From an uncultured Eubacterium sp. (GTDB taxonomy: Bacteria > Bacillota_A > Clostridia > Lachnospirales > Lachnospiraceae): a stretch of 9,533 bases of DNA. The stretch covers positions 1-9,533 of the forward strand of contig CANTHI010000102.1 of NCBI GenBank assembly GCA_947653505.1. Direction: 5' to 3'. Numbering within the stretch: position 1 is the stretch's first letter; each line of letters starts with the position of its first letter. The position numbers were made by a program, and so were the translations under genes. Under the pieces are notes generated by a model. That model had not been told where the DNA came from and did no database searches. It was given only the letters and a program-made list of their open reading frames with translations. Positions 1 to 6,726 of the stretch are shown in pieces.

Positions 1-1327
1 ATACTGCTTTGATGGCCAGCATGATTCTGGACAGCTCACCGCCCGAAGCGATCTTTGTCAGGGATTTGACCGGCTCACCGGGATTTGTAGAGATCAGAAA
101 TTCTGCTTCATCATAGCCGGATGCCGTATATTCCTTTTTTTGTGTCACGGAAATTTCAAACCGGACATCTAAAAAATTCAGGTCAATCAGGGCAGACCGG
201 ATCTTTCTGGCCAGTCTGGCTGCTTCTTTTTTCCGGATATCTGATATTTTCCGGCAGACTGCTTCCAGCTGTGCCTCCTTTTCTTCCAGTTTTTGCGAAA
301 GACCGGATAAATATACATCATAATCACTTAATTTTTCAATTCGCTGCAGCTTTTTTTCATATTGTGACAAAATCTGTGGGATTGTGCTGCCGTATTTGGC
401 TTTCAGGCCGTTGATCAGATCCAGACGTTTTTCAATTTCGTAAAAACGTTCCTCATCAAAATCCGCGTTGTCGATATAACCGGCCAGTTCACGGTTAAAA
501 TCATTGAGCAGATCGTCGATCTGGGTCAGCTGTTCTTCCAGCTGGCTGATGGTTTCATCAAATGCGCTAATTTTTGCGATTTCCAGTACGGCATGTCCTG
601 TCATCTGCGCGGCGCCGTTTTCTGATGTCAGCTCATAAACCTGTCCGATACTGCCCATAATCTGCTTTCCGTTTGCAAAACGGCGGTACTGGACTTCCAG
701 CTCTTCGTCCTCCCCGACGGTCAGAGACGCGTTTTCGATTTCTTCTGCTTCGTATTGTAAAAAAGACAATTCCCTTGTCCGCTGTTCGGTATCCATCGAA
801 GCTTCCTTCAGTTCGTTTTTCAGACGGACGTAACCGCCATATACCTCTGCGCACTGCTCTTTGAGATCTTTCAGTTCTTTTTTGGCATAGGCATCCAGAA
901 TCTGCAGATGATTTTTTTCATTTAACAGTGACTGATGCTCATGCTGGCCGTGAATATCAATCAGAAGAGATGCCGCTTCCCGCAGCTTTGCCGCCGAAAC
1001 GCTCTCGGAATTAATCTTTGCAATCGGCCGGCCGCCGGAAATCCTCCTTGTCAGGATGACCTGATCATCCTCCATTGGAATATCCATTGCCATAAGCTTT
1101 TCACGTATCTTTTCATCCACAGAAAAAATAAGCTCCACCAGCGCATAGTCTGCATCCTTGCGGATCATGTCCCTGGATACTTTTTCCCCGATCGCGGCCC
1201 CAATAGAACCTATAATAATCGATTTTCCGGCGCCTGTTTCGCCGGAGAGGATATTTAGCCCTTCGGAAAAATCTACTTCTGCTTCTTCGATTAACGCCAG
1301 ATTTTTTACATGTAGATTGTGTAGCAT
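1..1327 (-). CDS. recN: DNA repair ATPase RecN (partial, 3' end outside window)
   Basis: RecN is an SMC-like cytoplasmic ATPase that acts early at DNA double-strand breaks. I translated the reverse strand from the ATG at 1327-1325; it opens MLHNLHVKNLALIEEAEVDF, a typical RecN start, and stays open for 442 codons to the window edge. The Walker A motif GETGAGKS is at residues 29-36. The ABC signature SGGELSR is at about 428-434, just before the edge. The middle is charged and helical, as expected for the coiled-coil arm. The family is usually about 550-570 residues, so the Walker B region and last ~115 residues lie outside; this is a window cut, not a broken gene. It is the last visible gene, 113 nt after argR. 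Local SD is weak (AGAGAAG); a perfect SD lies farther upstream behind a hairpin. Confidence 0.96.
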   Translation of the reverse strand, partial: MLHNLHVKNLALIEEAEVDFSEGLNILSGETGAGKSIIIGSIGAAIGEKVSRDMIRKDADYALVELIFSVDEKIREKLMAMDIPMEDDQVILTRRISGGRPIAKINSESVSAAKLREAASLLIDIHGQHEHQSLLNEKNHLQILDAYAKKELKDLKEQCAEVYGGYVRLKNELKEASMDTEQRTRELSFLQYEAEEIENASLTVGEDEELEVQYRRFANGKQIMGSIGQVYELTSENGAAQMTGHAVLEIAKISAFDETISQLEEQLTQIDDLLNDFNRELAGYIDNADFDEERFYEIEKRLDLINGLKAKYGSTIPQILSQYEKKLQRIEKLSDYDVYLSGLSQKLEEKEAQLEAVCRKISDIRKKEAARLARKIRSALIDLNFLDVRFEISVTQKKEYTASGYDEAEFLISTNPGEPVKSLTKIASGGELSRIMLAIKAV

Positions 1328-1341
1328 AATGCTTCTCTGCT

Positions 1342-1383
1342 GTTACTGCCTTACGGCCACATGCCGCAGTAACTACCTCCTTT
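1342..1383 (-). promoter_or_regulatory. recN leader: detached perfect SD plus hairpin
   Basis: On the transcript strand AAAGGAGGT (1383-1375) is a perfect anti-SD complement, but no ATG stands at normal distance behind it. It is followed at once by an 8-bp inverted repeat, GTTACTGC (1373-1366) with GCAGTAAC (1349-1342), whose loop contains a further GGC/GCC pair. The recN ATG comes 14 nt after the hairpin. A CTG 6 nt after GGAGG would open an 8-codon reading frame ending in TAA at 1345-1343, in frame with recN. Seen directly: SD, stem and reading frame. Inferred: control of recN translation. Confidence 0.5.
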
Positions 1384-1414
1384 CCCCCATTTATTTACAG
1401 TTCCTTAGCAAAAC

Positions 1415-1465
1415 CGGCTGTCTGCGTGTGTTCTTTTTTTCTAACGGCTGTCTACGAGTTTTCTC
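1415..1465 (-). repeat. Imperfect direct repeat at the argR 3' end, 30-nt offset
   Basis: The last codons of argR (plus-strand 1445-1465, starting CGGCTGTCT) recur at 1415-1435 with about 17 of 21 bases identical and an offset of exactly 30 nt (10 codons). In the argR frame the terminal RKLVDSR is followed by the TAG stop and then by KKRTHADSRFC and TAA at 1407-1405. The downstream copy RTHADSR thus mirrors RKLVDSR past the stop. It looks like an old short tandem duplication. Confidence 0.6.
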
Positions 1466-1893
1466 AGCTGCTTCATGAGCGCTTTGGTATCATCTACCGT
1501 GCGGACTGCGCACATGATCGTATCATCTCCGGCAATGCTTCCTACGATCTCGTGACATTCCATCGCGTCCAGCGCGGCAGCTACTGCCATTGCCATACCG
1601 GATATCGTCTTTATGACGAGAATGTTCTGGGCCATATCCATCGAACGGAATCCATCCCGGAAGACACGGATGTATTTGGATAAATCCTTATGCGGTTCCG
1701 CAATGGCTGCGTATTTCTGCCTGCCTTTTTCCGTCGATACTTTCATCAGATTCAGTTCGCGGATATCTCTGGATACGGTTGCCTGTGTGACCGGATAGCC
1801 TTCCTGTACCAGCTTTGCCGCAAGCTCTTCCTGTGTTTCGATATCATATCTGCTGATTAGTTCCAGTATTTTTTCCTGTCGTGAAGTCTTCAT
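1441..1893 (-). CDS. argR: Arginine repressor ArgR/AhrC
   Basis: This is the arginine-dependent hexameric transcription regulator that represses arginine synthesis genes and, in Bacillus, also activates catabolic ones. The 150-residue product has the normal family length. Residues 1-70 form the winged helix-turn-helix DNA-binding domain, with the recognition-helix signature QATVSRDIREL at 37-47. The C-terminal oligomerisation and arginine-binding domain (about 80-150) carries SIAGDDT at 119-125, matching the family GTIAGDDT motif whose aspartates contact arginine. The ATG is preceded by GGCAGGGA, an acceptable SD. It sits 67 nt after nadK and 113 nt before recN, its usual position in Firmicutes. 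I saw no ARG-box operator in the window, so I cannot say it regulates this cluster. Its 3' end is duplicated past the stop (see repeat entry). Confidence 0.97.
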   Translation of the reverse strand: MKTSRQEKILELISRYDIETQEELAAKLVQEGYPVTQATVSRDIRELNLMKVSTEKGRQKYAAIAEPHKDLSKYIRVFRDGFRSMDMAQNILVIKTISGMAMAVAAALDAMECHEIVGSIAGDDTIMCAVRTVDDTKALMKQLRKLVDSR

Positions 1894-1925
1894 CGCATTC
1901 CCTGCCTTTTTAAACCACGCATCCC

Positions 1926-1963
1926 TAAGAAACTGTCACAGGTTATTTCCATCCAGTTTCTTA
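1926..1963 (-). repeat. 10-bp perfect inverted repeat across the nadK stop codon
   Basis: TAAGAAACTG (plus-strand 1926-1935) and CAGTTTCTTA (1954-1963) are perfect complements separated by 18 nt. The distal arm contains the nadK TAA stop. No T-tract follows on the transcript strand, so it does not look like an intrinsic terminator. It may be an RNA-stabilising or processing stem between nadK and argR. Confidence 0.5.
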
Positions 1964-2830
1964 ATGAAACGGCTGCATTTTTTTACGCAGTATTTCCAGA
2001 AAGCTGACCGTACTGAGCTTTAAAATCTTTACGTTTTCCTCTGCCCTGCGGACCCGGATACGTTCACCGACGCCCAGCCAGCAGCCGTGATCCCCGTCGT
2101 AACTTACCTCTACCTTCTCTTCCTGCGGTCTGCGCCAGCTCTCCACTTCGACCACAATCTCATCCTGCGGATCGATCACAATACTTTTCTGGGTCAGCGT
2201 ATGGGAATTGACCGGCGTCAGCAGCAAAAGCTGTGCTTTCGGGTCTACAATCGGGCCGCCGGCAGACATGTTATAACCGGTAGATCCGGTCGGCGTGGAC
2301 AGGATCATACCGTCCCCCTGAAAAGTATGCAGATACTGCCCGTTGACATAGACGTTCAGCCGGATCAGCGACAGGGAGCCGGTTCTGTGAATGACAATAT
2401 CATTTAATGCACGAAATACCTTGTTTTCTCCTGCAGATTCCTGTTGTGTCTCTTTCTGCCCGCAGATCATCATGCGCTTCTCCAGCATGTACTGATCGTG
2501 CATCATCAGATCCAGCGCTTCTTCGATATGATCGATCTCCAGTTCGCACAGATAGCCCAGTGTCCCCATATTGACACCGATCAGCGGTATTCCGCCCGCT
2601 ACTGTATCCCGCGCCGCCCGGATCAGCGTGCCGTCACCGCCAAGTACGAGGATACACTCCGTTCCCGGCGGAATATCTTCTGCCCGCACTTTCCGGATCC
2701 CTTCCTGTGCATCAACGCTGACCAGATACTGGCAGCTTCCGCCTCTTGTTTTAATATAACTGCACAGACTGCGTGTCTCTTTCAGATCCCGGTCTTTACA
2801 TGCATTTACGATCAATACAAATTTTTTCAT
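1961..2830 (-). CDS. nadK: NAD kinase
   Basis: NAD kinase phosphorylates NAD at the adenosine 2'-hydroxyl to make NADP, the only de novo route to NADP. The 289-residue protein has the hallmark GGDGT loop at 64-68 after the N-terminal Rossmann-like part. The ND pair is at 143-144, where many family members have NE. The second signature runs from GDGMILSTPTGSTGY (172-186) to SAGGP (189-193), and TPVNSH is at 205-210. Length and motif order are normal. Its ATG (2830-2828) overlaps the tlyA stop in ATGA and I see no clear SD in the end of tlyA, which suggests translational coupling. Bacillus subtilis lacks nadK at this position; the tlyA-nadK-argR order is what I recall from clostridial genomes. 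The C-terminus (KKMQPFH) shows nothing unusual. Confidence 0.97.
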   Translation of the reverse strand: MKKFVLIVNACKDRDLKETRSLCSYIKTRGGSCQYLVSVDAQEGIRKVRAEDIPPGTECILVLGGDGTLIRAARDTVAGGIPLIGVNMGTLGYLCELEIDHIEEALDLMMHDQYMLEKRMMICGQKETQQESAGENKVFRALNDIVIHRTGSLSLIRLNVYVNGQYLHTFQGDGMILSTPTGSTGYNMSAGGPIVDPKAQLLLLTPVNSHTLTQKSIVIDPQDEIVVEVESWRRPQEEKVEVSYDGDHGCWLGVGERIRVRRAEENVKILKLSTVSFLEILRKKMQPFH

Positions 2831-3624
2831 GCATTTAATGCAGCATGTGCAGCCATCACTACGCTCCTGCTGTCTGCCGCCCCCTCCTGTGTTCCGGTTT
2901 TTTTCAAATGGAGCAGATATTCAATATTTCCTTCCGGCCCCCTGACAGGAGAAAAGTCCAGATGCAGTACCGCAAAGCCATTCTCCCGGGCAAAGGCAGT
3001 TATTTTTTCAATGACCTCCAGATGTACCTGCGGATCCCGCACGACACCCTTTTTGCCGACTTTTTCCCTGCCCGCCTCAAACTGTGGCTTGATCAGACAA
3101 ACCATTTCTCCCTCTTCTTTCAGCAGCTCCTTTGCCGGACCCAGTACTTTTGTCAGGGAAATAAAGGAAACATCTGCCGATGCAAAGTCCGCTGCATCCG
3201 CAATTTCACGGGGCGTTACATAGCGGATATTCGTTTTTTCCATGCAGACGACGCGTGCATCCTGCCGCAGCTGCCAGGCCAGCTGTCCATAACCGACGTC
3301 GACCGCATAGACCTTCCTGGCGCCATTTTGCAGCATACAGTCTGTAAATCCCCCTGTCGAAGCTCCGATATCAATGCAGATTTTATCCTGCAGGGATATG
3401 GCAAACTGCTCCACCGCTTTTTCCAGCTTCAGTCCGCCGCGGCTGACATATTTCAGTGTCCTGCCGCGTACTTCAATCTGTGCCTGCGGTGCGAACATCG
3501 CTCCGGCTTTGTCTTCCTTCTGGTCGTTGACATATACATGTCCTTCCATAATCATTGCTTTTGCTTTCTCTCTGGAGGGCGCAAGCCCCTGTTTTACAAG
3601 CAGTACATCCAGTCTTTCTTTCAT
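2827..3624 (-). CDS. tlyA: TlyA family rRNA 2'-O-methyltransferase (S4 plus FtsJ-like)
   Basis: The TlyA/YqxC family consists of SAM-dependent rRNA ribose methyltransferases; the characterised mycobacterial enzyme modifies 16S and 23S rRNA cytidines and affects capreomycin sensitivity. The old label 'hemolysin A' is doubtful. The 265-residue protein starts with an S4 RNA-binding domain (about 3-60, MKERLDVLLVKQGL) followed by an FtsJ-like Rossmann fold with SAM motif DIGASTGGFTD at 85-95. A K-D-K-E tetrad is visible at K66, D151, K179 and E235, keeping the spacing I recall for Mycobacterium tuberculosis TlyA (69/154/182/238). The start at 3624 has GGTGGGAAG just before it. A tail of about 25 residues after EYLLHLKK is poorly conserved in type. 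It lies 70 nt after the last dxs repeat and overlaps nadK by ATGA. Which rRNA sites it modifies here is unknown. Confidence 0.94.
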   Translation of the reverse strand: MKERLDVLLVKQGLAPSREKAKAMIMEGHVYVNDQKEDKAGAMFAPQAQIEVRGRTLKYVSRGGLKLEKAVEQFAISLQDKICIDIGASTGGFTDCMLQNGARKVYAVDVGYGQLAWQLRQDARVVCMEKTNIRYVTPREIADAADFASADVSFISLTKVLGPAKELLKEEGEMVCLIKPQFEAGREKVGKKGVVRDPQVHLEVIEKITAFARENGFAVLHLDFSPVRGPEGNIEYLLHLKKTGTQEGAADSRSVVMAAHAALNA

Positions 3625-3694
3625 CTTCCCACCATACTTTAACTCACAATAAAATCTGCCTCCGGATCCGGCCTGTGTGCAGTTTTTATCCAGA

Positions 3695-3857
3695 CTATAT
3701 CCGTTTTTCAGAAATTATCTGTATTTGCTCTTCAGAACTTTGCACATCCAGTCTCTCTGGTTTACAGAATGTCTGTATTTTTTCTGCCGTATTTCCCGCG
3801 TCAGATCTTTTTGTTTTTCAAAAATGTCTGTATTTTCCCTGCAATACTTTCCGCGTC
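3695..3857 (-). repeat. Three tandem copies of the dxs 3' end (54/55-nt unit)
   Basis: The copies begin on the transcript strand at 3857, 3802 and 3748, so the offsets are 55 and 54 nt. Copy A encodes the real dxs end, DAESIAGKIQTF. Copy B, past the stop, encodes DAGNTAEKIQTF in the +1 frame, and copy C encodes DVQSSEEQIQII in the same frame as B, ending in TAG at 3697-3695. The first 35 bases of A and B match at about 29 positions, including TACAGACATT. The single extra base in A lies near two A5 runs (3808-3812 and 3814-3818). Removing one base would join A, B and C into one reading frame of 18-residue repeats ending at 3695. Confidence 0.85.
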
Positions 3858-5672
3858 AAGCCCCATCCGCTGTTTCAGTATTTCCGCATTGCCATGCGGG
3901 ACAAAGGTATCCGGAACCGCAATCTGGATCAGCGGTATTTCCGCGCCGGATTCCCGCAGATATTCCGCTACCGCTTCCCCCATTCCGCCCGTTTTTACAT
4001 TTTCTTCCATCGTAACCGCCAGCCCGTATGTCTGCGCAGCCTGCGAGAGCATCTGCGTATCCAGCGGTTTGGCAAAGCGCATGTTAATCAGCGCGCATCC
4101 GATCCCTGTCTGGCTGAGCAGACTGCGCACCTCCAGCGCTGTTTTTACCATACTGCCATATGCCAGCAGCACAACCGTGCCCGTCTCATAAATCTGCTCA
4201 CTCTTTGCATATACGACCGGAGCACGATACTCCGCCAGCCCGTCAAACGCTTCCCCACGTGGATAGCGGATGGCTGCCGGATGCCCGTAGTCAATGGCAA
4301 ACTTTATCATATCCGAAAATTCCCACTTATTTTTCGGTGCAAGCAGCGTCATATTCGGAATCGTCCGAAGATAAGAAATGTCAAAAATCCCCTGGTGCGT
4401 CTCTCCGTCACTGCCTACGATGCCGGCACGGTCGATGGCAAACACAACCGGAAGATCCTGCAGACAGACATCATGCAGAATCTGGTCATACGCCCGCTGC
4501 AAAAATGACGAATATACCGCAAATACCGGACGTCTGCCGCCTGCCGCCAGTCCTGCCGCAAAAGTGACCGCATGTCCTTCCGCAATGCCTACGTCAAAAA
4601 AACGGTCTGGAAACATATTGTGAAACCTCTTTAATCCGGTACCCGTTTCCATTGCCGCAGTCACCGCAGTGACTCTCTCATCCCGGTCCCCGAGCTTTCG
4701 CATGACTGTGGAAAAAATATCCGTATAAGCTGCCTTTTTCTTTTTCTGCAGGACCAGTCCCGTTTCGATTTCGAAAGGCTCCGTACCATGAAAACGTGCC
4801 GGATGACGCACGGCAGGCTCATAGCCTTTTCCTTTCTCGGTCAGCACATGCACAAGCACCGGTCCGCTGACCCTGGCTGCCTTTTGAAACATGGCCACCA
4901 TCTTATCAATGTCATGGCCGTCCACCGGCCCCAGATATAAGATCCCCATATCCTCAAACAGCATTCCCGGGATCAGCAGCTGCTTGATGCCGCTTTTCGT
5001 CCTGCGAATGCGTCTGACAAGCCGTTCTCCATATACCGGAATCCTGTTTAACGATTCCATCACACCGTTTTTCAGATCCTGATAAGCAGACGCTGTGCGG
5101 ATGCCGCCCAGATACTGTGACAGACCACCCACATTGGGCGAGATCGACATGTCATTATCGTTTAACACAATAATAAAATTGGTGTCCAGCTTGGAAGCAT
5201 TGTTTAACGCTTCGAACGCCATTCCGCCCGTCAGCGCACCATCTCCAATAATCGAAATAATCCTGCCGCTTTCCTTTTTCAGATCCCTGGCCGCCGCCAG
5301 TCCCAGTCCTGCCGATATGGAAGTGGAGCTGTGTCCCGTGTTAAAGCAGTCTGTCTCGCTCTCCGCCCGTTTCGGAAATCCGCTCATACCCCCAAACTGG
5401 CGCAGCGTTTCAAATCCTTCTTTTCGTCCGGTCAGAATCTTGTGCGTATAAGACTGGTGTCCCACATCCCAGATCAGCTTGTCCTCTGGCAGATCAAAAC
5501 TCAGATGGAGCGCGATGGTAAGCTCTACCACACCCAGATTGGATGCCAGATGTCCGCCGGTTTTGGAAAGACTCTGAATCAGAAACTGGCGGATTTCGTC
5601 CGGAAGCTGCTTTAGCTCTTCTTTATTTAGTTTTTTTACATCATTTGTCTCATTTATTTTATCAAGTACCAT
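3801..5672 (-). CDS. dxs: 1-deoxy-D-xylulose-5-phosphate synthase
   Basis: DXS is the thiamine-diphosphate enzyme that condenses pyruvate with glyceraldehyde 3-phosphate, the entry step of the MEP isoprenoid pathway and a source for thiamine and pyridoxal. From the ATG at 5672 the product has 623 residues, close to the usual ~620. It has H41 in GGHLASNLG, the ThDP/metal motif GDGALTGG at 143-150 with N173, E365 in GIAEGH, and H426 in SDGETHQG. These correspond to Escherichia coli H49, N181, E370 and H431. Pyrimidine and transketolase C domains follow to the end. I chose the ATG because MVLDKINETNDVKKL matches family starts and GGGA precedes it. A GTG at 5741 would add 23 atypical residues without SD. 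The 101-nt gap to ispA holds only a 12-bp palindrome (5700-5711). Its 3' end is duplicated downstream and the stop may reflect a one-base shift. Confidence 0.97.
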   Translation of the reverse strand: MVLDKINETNDVKKLNKEELKQLPDEIRQFLIQSLSKTGGHLASNLGVVELTIALHLSFDLPEDKLIWDVGHQSYTHKILTGRKEGFETLRQFGGMSGFPKRAESETDCFNTGHSSTSISAGLGLAAARDLKKESGRIISIIGDGALTGGMAFEALNNASKLDTNFIIVLNDNDMSISPNVGGLSQYLGGIRTASAYQDLKNGVMESLNRIPVYGERLVRRIRRTKSGIKQLLIPGMLFEDMGILYLGPVDGHDIDKMVAMFQKAARVSGPVLVHVLTEKGKGYEPAVRHPARFHGTEPFEIETGLVLQKKKKAAYTDIFSTVMRKLGDRDERVTAVTAAMETGTGLKRFHNMFPDRFFDVGIAEGHAVTFAAGLAAGGRRPVFAVYSSFLQRAYDQILHDVCLQDLPVVFAIDRAGIVGSDGETHQGIFDISYLRTIPNMTLLAPKNKWEFSDMIKFAIDYGHPAAIRYPRGEAFDGLAEYRAPVVYAKSEQIYETGTVVLLAYGSMVKTALEVRSLLSQTGIGCALINMRFAKPLDTQMLSQAAQTYGLAVTMEENVKTGGMGEAVAEYLRESGAEIPLIQIAVPDTFVPHGNAEILKQRMGLDAESIAGKIQTFLKNKKI

Positions 5673-5773
5673 GTTCCCATCCCGCATTCTGACCCATTCT
5701 GTCTGCAGACACAGAGCCCGCTGTCTTCCGTTTTGCTGCACCCTGTTGTGCCGCCGGAGTTTTTTTTATCTTT

Positions 5774-6694
5774 CTAGCTGCGTCTCTTTACCAGATACAT
5801 GAGCAATGCGTCTAAAAATTCATTTTTCACTGGCAGCTGTTCCATACAGGAAACTGCTTCACAGGTCAGCTGACGGACCTGCTTTTTTGCCGCATCCATG
5901 CCATACATCGAGACATACGTAATTTTTTCATTTTTTTCGTCCGAGCCGGCTGATTTTCCAAGCTCTTCCAGCGTCCCTGTCACATCCAGAATATCATCCT
6001 GAATCTGAAAGGCAACGCCTATTTTACCTGCAGCCTGCTCCAGCAGCGCTGTCTCCTGCTCTCCTGCTTTTGCCAGCACCGCGCCAATCATCATCGCGGC
6101 TTCGATTAAAGCGCCTGTCTTAAGACGATAGATAAAATCAAGCAGCGCCGGCTCCATTTCTTTATGGCCTTCATTTTGTACATCTGCCACCTGACCACCC
6201 AGCATTCCATAAATACCGGCTTTCTTTGCCAGAATCTGCATCGCCCGCGCGACACAGCCCGGATCATCCGTAAGGGAAAATGCCTGTACCGCCGTCTCAA
6301 ATGCAAAATTTAGCAGCGCATCTCCGGCCAGTATACCCATCGCCTCTCCGTAAACAACATGGGTTGTTTTTCTGCCTCTGCGGTAACTGTCATCATCCAT
6401 TGCAGGCAGATCATCATGAATCAGGGAATACGTATGGATCATCTCGATCGCTGCCAGAAATGGCTCAACCACACGCCCCTGTGCCCCAAACATCCGGTAC
6501 GTCTCCAGCATCAGCATCGGCCGCAGACGCTTTCCCCCTGACAGCAGGCTGTAATGCATGGCTTCCATAATGACTTTCTGATATCCTGCTTCCTCTGGAA
6601 GATATTGCTGTAGTATCTGTCCGATCTCTTCTGTCCGTTGTTTTATTTCTATTTTTAATTCTGAATCATTCATTTTCAATTCCATATCATCCAT
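5774..6694 (-). CDS. ispA: Farnesyl/geranyl diphosphate synthase (short-chain prenyltransferase)
   Basis: The enzyme joins IPP with DMAPP and GPP to give FPP, the precursor for undecaprenyl phosphate and other prenyl products. The 306-residue protein has the first aspartate-rich motif DDLPAMD at 94-100, in the DDxxxxD form typical of bacterial type II FPP synthases. A tyrosine at 89, five residues before it, usually limits product length to C15. The second motif DDILD is at 233-237, GGKRLRP at 53-59 and GKSAGSDEKNEKITY at 246-260. The start at 6694 has AAAGGG nine bases upstream; in-frame ATGs at codons 4 and 8 are possible alternatives. It lies 32 nt after xseB and directly precedes dxs, so two isoprenoid steps are made from neighbouring genes. 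The exact product length (GPP, FPP or GGPP) cannot be fixed from sequence alone. Confidence 0.95.
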   Translation of the reverse strand: MDDMELKMNDSELKIEIKQRTEEIGQILQQYLPEEAGYQKVIMEAMHYSLLSGGKRLRPMLMLETYRMFGAQGRVVEPFLAAIEMIHTYSLIHDDLPAMDDDSYRRGRKTTHVVYGEAMGILAGDALLNFAFETAVQAFSLTDDPGCVARAMQILAKKAGIYGMLGGQVADVQNEGHKEMEPALLDFIYRLKTGALIEAAMMIGAVLAKAGEQETALLEQAAGKIGVAFQIQDDILDVTGTLEELGKSAGSDEKNEKITYVSMYGMDAAKKQVRQLTCEAVSCMEQLPVKNEFLDALLMYLVKRRS

Positions 6695-6726
6695 TTTGTT
6701 TATCCCTTTTGCTGTCTGGCTTCTTA

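Noticed and set aside
1..1327. recN as a truncated pseudogene
   Set aside because: The frame is intact with Walker A and the ABC signature, and it ends only because the window ends.
1405..1440. LexA/SOS box in front of recN
   Set aside because: GAAC occurs once but the matching GTTC half at the required spacing is absent.
2444..3223. Long plus-strand open frames opposite nadK and tlyA (also 2845-3642 and 3555-4508)
   Set aside because: They are antisense to genes with complete family motifs, have no SD or recognisable product, and reflect the codon bias of the minus-strand genes.
3662..3671. Palindrome CCGGATCCGG between dxs and tlyA as a terminator
   Set aside because: The foldable stem is only about 3 bp and the following AGATTTTATT is a poor T-tract.
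5700..5711. 12-bp palindrome TGTCTGCAGACA upstream of dxs
   Set aside because: Perfect but short, without flanking promoter, T-tract or second copy; I cannot assign a role.
5673..5741. Upstream GTG start for dxs adding 23 residues
   Set aside because: The extra residues do not resemble DXS N-termini and no SD precedes the GTG; the ATG at 5672 gives normal length and a GGGA motif.
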